A DNA stretch of 12,511 nt from Rickettsia typhi (lineage in GTDB: Bacteria; Pseudomonadota; Alphaproteobacteria; Rickettsiales; UBA1997), in contig CAMDRL010000023.1 in NCBI GenBank assembly GCA_945906835.1, positions 1 to 12,511 on the forward strand, in the 5' to 3' direction. A model generated the notes under the pieces. The model saw only the letters and a program-made list of their open reading frames with translations, was not told the origin of the DNA and did no database searches. Each line of letters opens with the position of its first letter. Position 1 is the stretch's first letter. A program made the position numbers and the translations under genes. Shown here in pieces: positions 7,336 to 12,511 of the stretch.

Positions 7336-7501
7336 TTAGACACTGTTAGCTAATTATTTTTAGCGCAGATTTTGACATGTTTTTAGCGTTTTTTTGACAA
7401 AATTATGATAAATATTTGGATATATTTTAAATAATTTTGTCAAAAAATAAGCAAAAACAGGGCTAAATATGGAATAAAAATAATTAGCTAAAAGTGTTTA
7501 A
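7336..7501. repeat. 166-bp imperfect palindrome, MITE-like
   Basis: The outer arms ttagacact (7336-7344) and agtgtttaa (7493-7501) match at 8 of 9 positions. The adjacent 17 bases 7346-7362 and 7475-7491 are exact reverse complements, and similarity continues inward through TTTTTTGACAAAATTAT on one side and its complement on the other, to a centre near 7418. The whole unit can fold back into one long hairpin. No open frame lies inside. This is the form of a non-autonomous miniature inverted-repeat element; no target-site duplication could be assigned. Confidence 0.65.
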
Positions 7502-7538
7502 TTTAGTTTTTACTCATCAAGAAAAGGAAAGCCAAATA

Positions 7539-7667
7539 CTATACCAAATCTAAAATCTTTAGATATGGTATAGATTTATTTTTATGCACCATTAGGCGCG
7601 CCCCACTTTTTGGGGATCTCCGATATACCAAATCAAGAAATATCAATAAATTTTAGATTTGACATAG
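7539..7667. repeat. 129-bp inverted-repeat element with GC-rich core
   Basis: The terminal 27 bases at 7539-7565 and 7641-7667 are inverted copies matching at 22 of 27 positions. The left end is also its own hairpin: ctataccaaatcta (7539-7552) pairs with 7560-7573 at 13 of 14. The centre differs sharply from the AT-rich flanks, with a GGCGCGCC palindrome (7595-7602) and a cccca-ctttt-tgggg hairpin (7601-7615). No coding frame is evident. It is probably a second mobile palindromic repeat family, placed 37 bases after the first element. Confidence 0.6.
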
Positions 7668-7778
7668 AAAGCTTCATAAAAAATTCTTTGGTTTTTTAAA
7701 TTTTAGAACAGATACTATTTTTCCATTGCTATTTTGCCTAAATTTTTTATTTTCTAGCCCGTTTAATTAATTTTAAAT

Positions 7779-7784
7779 TATACT
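7779..7784 (+). promoter_or_regulatory. Possible -10 box for the nitronate monooxygenase-pyrG-lptE cluster
   Basis: TATACT stands about 68 bases before the TTG start, within 7668-7851, a very AT-rich stretch that otherwise shows nothing. No recognisable -35 hexamer precedes it at normal spacing, so this is a weak call. Confidence 0.25.
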
Positions 7785-7841
7785 TTTAAAATTTCGCTGG
7801 CTTTACCTCGCAAATTATTATCAAAAATTTTTACTTAAATC

Positions 7842-7846
7842 AGGAG
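7842..7846 (+). promoter_or_regulatory. Ribosome binding site selecting a TTG start
   Basis: AGGAG ends five bases before TTG at 7852, the clearest Shine-Dalgarno sequence in the window. No ATG is available in frame nearby, and the family-like sequence begins within a few codons, so this site fixes the start of the downstream flavoprotein gene at a non-ATG codon. Confidence 0.7.
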
Positions 7847-7851
7847 CTATT

Positions 7852-9258
7852 TTGCTGAAATCTATTAAATCTTTAAATATTTCTGGTCTTGAATGCTTAC
7901 CTATTGTTGAAGGTGGAAAAGGCGTTGGTGTTACTAATGGCGTTACCGCTGGACATTTTGCTAAGGCTGGTGCAGTTGGTACATTTTCAGGTGTTAATGC
8001 TGATTATGTTGATGAAAGCGGTAAATTAATCTTACCAGAATATAAAACTTCAACCAGAAGAGAAAAGCATGAAGAATTGGTTGAATACGCTATTAAAGGC
8101 GGTATTTCTCAAGCTAAAATTGCTCATGATGTTGCTGGTGGAAATGGTAGAATTCATATGAATGTTCTGTGGGAAATGGGTGGAGCAGAGCGCGTTTTAA
8201 ACGGAATTCTTGATGGCGCGAAAGGTCTAGTTCATGGCATAACTTGTGGCGCTGGAATGCCTTATCGCTTGGCTGAAATTGCTGAAAAATATCAAGTTTA
8301 TTATTATCCAATTGTTTCTTCAATGCGAGCTTTTCGCGCTTTGTGGAAAAGAAGTTATCATAAAGCTAAAGATCTTCTTGGTGGCGTAGTTTATGAATGC
8401 CCTTGGCGCGCTGGTGGACATAATGGCTTGTCTAATGCCGAAGATCCAACTAGTTACGAAGATCCATATCCAAGAGTTGTTGAACTTAGAACTTTTATGA
8501 ATTCTGTTGGCTTAAATAATGTGCCAATCGTTATGGCTGGCGGTGTATGGAGCCTTGATGAATTTGAATATTGGTTAGATAATCCTGAAATTGGGCCAAT
8601 CGTTTTCCAATTTGGTACTCGTCCAATTTTAACTAAAGAATATCCTGTTCATGATGATTGGAAACATAAGCTTCTTACTTTGAAAAAAGGTGATGTTTAT
8701 TTAAACCGTTTCAGCCCAACTGGATTTTATTCTTCAGCCATTGAAAATGATTTTATTCGCGAATTAAAAGGTCGCGAAATTAGACAAGTTGAATATCGCG
8801 CTAAAGCTGAAGGTGATTTTACTTCTGAAATTCCTTTTGGACAAAGAGGTCGCGTGGTATACATTAAAGCCGTAGATAAAGCAAAAGTTGACGAATGGAT
8901 TAAAGCGGGACATGTTGAAGGTATGAAAACTCCTGATGAAACTTTGATGTTTGTTGACAAATCAAAAGCTCAACAAATTGTTACCGATCAAATTAATTGT
9001 ATGGGCTGTTTAAGCCAATGCCGTTTTAGTAATTGGTCTGACAAAGAAGAATTGCATTTCACAACTGGTCAAAAAGCTGATCCAAGAAGCTTCTGTATTC
9101 AAAAAACTTTACAAGATGTGCGCTTTGGAATTGATATGGAAAATCAATTAATGTTTGCTGGACACAGCGCTTATCGCTTTGTAACTGACCCTTATTATAA
9201 TAACGGCTTTGTGCCAACAATCAAACAATTGGTTGAACGCATTATGACAGGTAAATAA
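7852..9258 (+). CDS. Nitronate monooxygenase-family FMN oxidoreductase with Cys-containing C-terminal extension
   Basis: A TIM-barrel flavoprotein of the 2-nitropropane dioxygenase / nitronate monooxygenase superfamily, which also contains the FabK enoyl-ACP reductases; the true substrate cannot be read from sequence. There are 468 residues against 310-380 for ordinary family members. Barrel features: GGKGVGVTNG (21-30), GLVHGITCGAGMPYRL (125-140), RAGGHNG (186-192) with the probable catalytic His190, and VPIVMAGGVWSLDEF (224-238) followed by FQFGTRPILTKEY, the phosphate-binding region. Beyond about residue 330 an extension holds CMGCLSQC (Cys383, 386, 390) and Cys415, spacing that could bind a metal or Fe-S cluster (inference). 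It starts with TTG behind a strong ribosome site; pyrG follows after three bases, so they are surely cotranscribed. Its codon use resembles pyrG. Confidence 0.8.
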   Translation: MLKSIKSLNISGLECLPIVEGGKGVGVTNGVTAGHFAKAGAVGTFSGVNADYVDESGKLILPEYKTSTRREKHEELVEYAIKGGISQAKIAHDVAGGNGRIHMNVLWEMGGAERVLNGILDGAKGLVHGITCGAGMPYRLAEIAEKYQVYYYPIVSSMRAFRALWKRSYHKAKDLLGGVVYECPWRAGGHNGLSNAEDPTSYEDPYPRVVELRTFMNSVGLNNVPIVMAGGVWSLDEFEYWLDNPEIGPIVFQFGTRPILTKEYPVHDDWKHKLLTLKKGDVYLNRFSPTGFYSSAIENDFIRELKGREIRQVEYRAKAEGDFTSEIPFGQRGRVVYIKAVDKAKVDEWIKAGHVEGMKTPDETLMFVDKSKAQQIVTDQINCMGCLSQCRFSNWSDKEELHFTTGQKADPRSFCIQKTLQDVRFGIDMENQLMFAGHSAYRFVTDPYYNNGFVPTIKQLVERIMTGK

Positions 9259-9261
9259 TTC

Positions 9262-10902
9262 ATGGCTGTAAAAAAATCTCAAAAATTGTCTAAAACTAAA
9301 TTTATTTTTATTACTGGTGGAGTTGTTTCTTCGCTTGGAAAAGGCTTAGCTGCTGCATCTTTGGCAGCTCTTTTACAAGCTAGAGGCTATAAAGTTCGCT
9401 TAAGAAAACTTGATCCTTATTTAAATATTGATCCCGGCACTATGAGTCCTATTCAGCATGGTGAAGTTTTTGTTACCGAAGATGGAGCGGAAACTGACCT
9501 TGACTTAGGTCATTATGAAAGGTTTACAGGAGTTGATGCAAAAAAATCTGACAACATTACCGCTGGTCAAGTTTACTCAAATCTTTTATCTAAAGAAAGA
9601 AAAGGCGACTATCTTGGCGGTACAGTGCAAGTAATTCCACATGTTACAGACTTAATAAAAGAATTTATTTTAAACGATATTGAAGATGTTGATTTTGCTT
9701 TATGTGAAATTGGCGGAACTGTTGGCGATATTGAAGCTTTACCATTCTTTGAAGCAATTCGTCAATTAGGTTATGAATATGGTCAAAAAAGATGCGCCTT
9801 TTTGCATTTAACTTTATTGCCTTACATTGAAAGCGCCAGCGAACTTAAAACCAAGCCAACTCAACATTCAGTTAAAGAATTGCGTTCAATTGGCATTCAG
9901 CCAAGCATTTTACTATGTCGCGCTGAAAGACCTGTTAGCAATTCTCATTTAGAAAAAATTGCTAAAATGTGTTCTATTGAGCAAGGCAATGTTATTGCTG
10001 CACCAAATGCCAGCAGTATTTATGAAGTTCCATTAATTTATCATAAAAATGGTTTAGACACTCAATTATTAAAATTCTTTGGTCTTGATTATAAAAAGAA
10101 ACCAGATCTTTCAAAATGGTTGAAAATTCAAGACGCTATTAAAAATCCGAAAAAAGAAGTTAATATTGCCATTGTTGGGAAATATACTGAATATCTTGAC
10201 TCTTACAAATCATTGATTGAAGCCATTGATCATGCAGCTTTTTCTCTTAAATGTAAAACAAATATCATTTGGGTAAATGCTCGTAATAAAGAAAATATTT
10301 TACCAAAAAATATTGATGCAATTCTTATCCCAGGAGGTTTTGGTGAAGATGGTGTTGAAGGAAAAATAGACATGATCAAGCAAGCCAGAGTTAACAAAAT
10401 TCCTTGTCTTGGAATTTGTTATGGTATGCAGATGGCTGTAATTGAATATGCTAGAAATGTACTTGGTATTAAAGATGCAACATCAACCGAATTTGCCAAA
10501 AAAGGTACTTTTTTGATTGGCATGATGCATGAGTGGAAAGATAAGACTGGTAAAAAAACTAAAAAAGCTGGTAGCGATATGGGTGGAACTATGAGACTTG
10601 GTGCTTATCCTTGTATAGTTTCAAAAGACTCTTTGGCTGAAAAAATTTATGGTAAAAATAAAATTTCAGAACGCCATCGTCATCGTTATGAAGTTAATAT
10701 CAATTATAAAGATAAATTGGAAAAAGCTGGGTTAAAATTTTCTGGCATATCGCCTGATGGAAAGCTTCCTGAAATTGTGGAAATTCCTAATCATCCATTT
10801 TTTATTGGCGTACAATTCCATCCAGAACTAAAATCCAAACCTTTTGCAGCTCATCCACTTTTTGTTTCTTTCATTGAAAGTGCTTTAAAAAAACACGGAT
10901 AA
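9262..10902 (+). CDS. pyrG: CTP synthase (glutamine-hydrolysing)
   Basis: Aminates UTP to CTP with ATP and glutamine, the last step of pyrimidine nucleotide synthesis. At 546 residues it is nearly identical in length to the Escherichia coli enzyme. The N-terminal synthetase domain has the P-loop [12 protein letters not shown] (17-28), [16 protein letters not shown] (48-63) and [22 protein letters not shown] (67-88). The C-terminal class I glutamine amidotransferase domain has [17 protein letters not shown] with nucleophile Cys386, and GVQFHPE with His520 and Glu522 completing the triad. It starts three bases after the flavoprotein stop, and its own stop directly abuts the lptE start, so it is the middle gene of a three-gene unit. 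Confidence 0.98.
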   Translation: MAVKKSQKLSKTKFIFITGGVVSSLGKGLAAASLAALLQARGYKVRLRKLDPYLNIDPGTMSPIQHGEVFVTEDGAETDLDLGHYERFTGVDAKKSDNITAGQVYSNLLSKERKGDYLGGTVQVIPHVTDLIKEFILNDIEDVDFALCEIGGTVGDIEALPFFEAIRQLGYEYGQKRCAFLHLTLLPYIESASELKTKPTQHSVKELRSIGIQPSILLCRAERPVSNSHLEKIAKMCSIEQGNVIAAPNASSIYEVPLIYHKNGLDTQLLKFFGLDYKKKPDLSKWLKIQDAIKNPKKEVNIAIVGKYTEYLDSYKSLIEAIDHAAFSLKCKTNIIWVNARNKENILPKNIDAILIPGGFGEDGVEGKIDMIKQARVNKIPCLGICYGMQMAVIEYARNVLGIKDATSTEFAKKGTFLIGMMHEWKDKTGKKTKKAGSDMGGTMRLGAYPCIVSKDSLAEKIYGKNKISERHRHRYEVNINYKDKLEKAGLKFSGISPDGKLPEIVEIPNHPFFIGVQFHPELKSKPFAAHPLFVSFIESALKKHG

Positions 10903-11511
10903 ATGATGTTCAAAAAAATTCTAATTCTGACAATCCTGTTGAATCTTTTTAATTGTGGATTTCAAGTTATTTACAAAGAAGATGGCGAACAAAAATCACA
11001 ACATTTCTCTTACGAACAAGAATTAGCTGCCATTAGAATTAAAAAAGATCGCACTAAACTTGAGCAAGACTTAAAGAATAATCTTTACGATTTACTCAAT
11101 CCAGAATCCATCAAAACTGAGCCTAAATATTTTCTAATTTTAAAAACTGATAAATCCACTACATCAACTTTTACCAATTCAACAGGGTCTTCTGGTCGTA
11201 ATAAAATTTATATAAATGTTGGTTACGAATTAATAGATTTGGCTACAGCTGAGATAATTGGATTTGGAAACACATCAGTAAATGACAACTACGATGTGGC
11301 TTTGAATAGATTTGGAACTTACACAGCAGATGAATATACCAGATTAAACTTAACTAAAGTTGCTGCACAAAATATCAGAAACTCTTTAGTAAATGATTTA
11401 ACTGAAATGAAGAAAAAAAGAGATAAAGAGGTGCAAGAAAAAGCTGAAGAAGAATTACCACAACCAGCTTTAACCAAGCAAACTCTCAAAAAGAAAAAGT
11501 CCGTCAGATGA
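10903..11511 (+). CDS. lptE: LptE-like LPS-assembly lipoprotein
   Basis: LptE is the outer-membrane lipoprotein that plugs the LptD barrel and helps insert lipopolysaccharide. The 202-residue protein starts MMFKKILILTILLNLFNCGF, a short charged and hydrophobic signal followed by Cys18-Gly-Phe, the Cys-Gly-Phe entry to the mature part typical of LptE. The order ELAAIRIKKDRTKLEQDLKNNLYDLLNP, then YFLILKT, then YINVGYELIDLATAEIIGFGNTSVNDNYDVALNRFGTYTA, then AAQNIRNSLVNDL, fits the alphaproteobacterial LptE plan. The lipobox is atypical, with Asn at -1 rather than Gly, Ala or Ser. A Lys/Glu-rich tail from about 170 is unusual; its last 14 codons overlap purQ on the other strand. The ATG follows the pyrG stop with no gap. 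A generic lipoprotein of unknown role is the alternative. Confidence 0.7.
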   Translation: MMFKKILILTILLNLFNCGFQVIYKEDGEQKSQHFSYEQELAAIRIKKDRTKLEQDLKNNLYDLLNPESIKTEPKYFLILKTDKSTTSTFTNSTGSSGRNKIYINVGYELIDLATAEIIGFGNTSVNDNYDVALNRFGTYTADEYTRLNLTKVAAQNIRNSLVNDLTEMKKKRDKEVQEKAEEELPQPALTKQTLKKKKSVR

Positions 11512-12150
11512 TCCAGTATTGATATCAATCGCTCTTTCTGGATGAGGCATCATGCCTAAAATAGTTTTCTTATCATTAAAAATCCCCGCAACATTCAAAG
11601 CTGAACCATTAGGATTTGAATCATCAGTAACATTGCCATTTTCAGAAACATAGCGAAAGGCAATGTTTCCATTATCTTCTAATTTTTTTAGAGTTGATGG
11701 ATCAGCAAAATAGTTACCATCCATATGAGCGATAGGAATTTTGACGATTTGACCTTTTTTATATTTTTTGGTAAAACTGGTATTGGTATCTTCAACATGC
11801 AACAAAACATCGCGACAAGAAAATTTTATTTTTTTGTTACGCAATAATACACCATCGAGCAATCCAGCTTCAGTAAGAATTTGAAAACCATTACAAATTC
11901 CCAGAACTTTAGTACCTCTTTGTGCAAGTCTTTTTACTTCTTGCATCACGGGTGAAATTGCGGCCATAGCGCCGGAACGCAAGTAATCTCCGTAAGAAAA
12001 ACCTCCAGGAACAACTATTAAGTCAAGATCATTTTCAAGCTTATTTTCTTGATGCCAAACTTTGTTAACTTTGCTACCAACTTTTTGCAAAGCATCAACC
12101 GCATCACGATCACAATTTGAACCTGGAAAAACAATAACTGCTGATTTCAT
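11470..12150 (-). CDS. purQ: Phosphoribosylformylglycinamidine synthase, glutaminase subunit PurQ
   Basis: Releases ammonia from glutamine and feeds it to PurL in step four of purine synthesis, making FGAM from FGAR. The 226-residue protein is a stand-alone class I amidotransferase, the usual size for PurQ. It has FPGSNCDRD (8-16), VVPGGFSYGDYLRSGA (46-61), GICNGFQIL with nucleophile Cys86, and MMPHPERA with His203 and Glu205. The C-terminal SSDGLFLFESLLG is family-typical, so the 42-base convergent overlap with lptE is real purQ sequence. It starts one base after the purS stop, giving a purS-purQ transcript; PurL is expected further downstream or elsewhere but is not in the window. Confidence 0.96.
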   Translation of the reverse strand: MKSAVIVFPGSNCDRDAVDALQKVGSKVNKVWHQENKLENDLDLIVVPGGFSYGDYLRSGAMAAISPVMQEVKRLAQRGTKVLGICNGFQILTEAGLLDGVLLRNKKIKFSCRDVLLHVEDTNTSFTKKYKKGQIVKIPIAHMDGNYFADPSTLKKLEDNGNIAFRYVSENGNVTDDSNPNGSALNVAGIFNDKKTILGMMPHPERAIDINTGSSDGLFLFESLLG

Positions 12151-12151
12151 A

Positions 12152-12397
12152 TTAACCTATTACCTCATAGCTGTAGTCTTCAATAACCTTGTTTACCAAT
12201 AATTTATCGCAAATTTCATCAACAATAGTCTTGATTTTTGCTGAATCGGTTTCTTCAACATCAACTTCTACAAGCTTACCTTGCCTAACTTGAGAGATTT
12301 GTGAAAAGCCTAAATTTTTAACTAAAGAATTTTCTATGGCTTTGCCTTGAGTGTCTAAAACACCTTTTTTTAATGTTATTAAGATTCTTATTTTCAT
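12152..12397 (-). CDS. purS: Phosphoribosylformylglycinamidine synthase subunit PurS
   Basis: A small structural subunit that bridges PurQ and the short form of PurL, so its presence implies a three-part FGAM synthase rather than the fused gammaproteobacterial enzyme. The 81-residue protein shows the family pattern: MKIRILITLKKGVLDTQGKA at the N-terminus, LGFSQISQVRQGK (29-41) and the acidic VEVDVEETD strand. It sits immediately upstream of purQ, the standard arrangement. The leader at 12398-12455 is AT-rich with no clear Shine-Dalgarno sequence, and a palindromic repeat lies directly beyond it. Confidence 0.95.
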   Translation of the reverse strand: MKIRILITLKKGVLDTQGKAIENSLVKNLGFSQISQVRQGKLVEVDVEETDSAKIKTIVDEICDKLLVNKVIEDYSYEVIG

Positions 12398-12448
12398 TAA
12401 TTTTTTTGTAATTTATTTTAATTTAGACCGAATTTGCGTTTTCTACCG

Positions 12449-12511
12449 CCCCTAACCCCTCTTTATCAAGGAGGGGAATGCTCTTAGTCCCCCTCCTTGA
12501 TAAGGAGGGGT
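12449..12511. repeat. GC-rich palindromic repeat, continues past window end
   Basis: Two 21-base arms, 12456-12476 and 12490-12510, are inverted copies differing at about one position, around a 13-base spacer. Each arm is itself almost palindromic: CCCCTCCTT, a short centre, then AAGGAGGGG. The preceding ccgcccctaa (12448-12457) looks like part of the same unit. Such CCCCTCCTTGATAAGGAGGGG units are dispersed repeats in many bacterial genomes. It lies upstream of purS and is cut by the window edge. Confidence 0.7.

Noticed and set aside
7601..7615. The cccca/tgggg hairpin as a terminator
   Set aside because: The stem is only 5 bp with no following U-tract, and it sits inside the inverted-repeat element.
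8114..8960. Minus-strand frames inside the flavoprotein gene
   Set aside because: They are antisense shadows with low-complexity composition (His/Gln or Ser/Thr runs) and no ribosome site.
11319..11528. A 69-codon minus-strand frame over the end of lptE
   Set aside because: It overlaps two better-supported genes and reads as low-complexity Phe/Ser-rich sequence.

Overview
This window looks like the chromosome of an AT-rich alphaproteobacterium, possibly of a host-associated lineage such as Rickettsiales or Holosporales. That placement is inference. It rests on the alphaproteobacterial style of AddB (degenerate N-terminal helicase half, intact C-terminal PD-(D/E)XK nuclease), an LptE that begins its mature part with Cys-Gly-Phe, strongly A/T-biased codons, and several small dispersed palindromic repeats between genes. 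No rRNA, tRNA, CRISPR array or intact insertion sequence was seen.

Layout: (1) 1-1233, minus: DadA-type D-amino-acid dehydrogenase, cut by the window start. (2) 1385-5149, plus: addB (recombinational repair nuclease subunit) followed by truA (tRNA pseudouridine synthase). The addB upstream region is occupied by a dispersed repeat. (3) 5150-5510, no conventional gene: a short terminal-inverted-repeat element, an 11-bp bidirectional terminator, a GC-rich minus-strand segment that folds into a compact three-way junction and carries a tiny reading frame with three tandem Trp codons, and an inverted second copy of the repeat found before addB. (4) 5511-6954, minus: gmd (GDP-mannose dehydratase) and folK (folate pathway), one base apart. 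(5) 6955-7851, about 900 bases without an intact gene: the gmd leader, a decayed small minus-strand gene and two adjacent palindromic, MITE-like elements of about 166 and 129 bp. (6) 7852-11511, plus: a tightly packed cluster of a nitronate-monooxygenase-family flavoprotein with a Cys-containing C-terminal extension, pyrG (CTP synthase) and an LptE-like LPS-assembly lipoprotein. (7) 11470-12397, minus: purQ and purS, subunits of FGAM synthase; purQ overlaps the end of lptE convergently by 42 bases. The window ends in another GC-rich palindromic repeat.

The genes are mostly housekeeping: nucleotide synthesis (pyrG, purQ, purS), folate (folK), cell-surface sugar and LPS (gmd, lptE), DNA repair (addB) and tRNA modification (truA). 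The most unusual signal is the structured, Trp-codon-bearing minus-strand element at 5205-5337. It is organised like an attenuator or riboswitch leader (folded domain, then terminator) but has no gene downstream in its own direction, so it may be a free-standing small RNA. The second most unusual is the repeat-filled intergenic region at 7065-7667.
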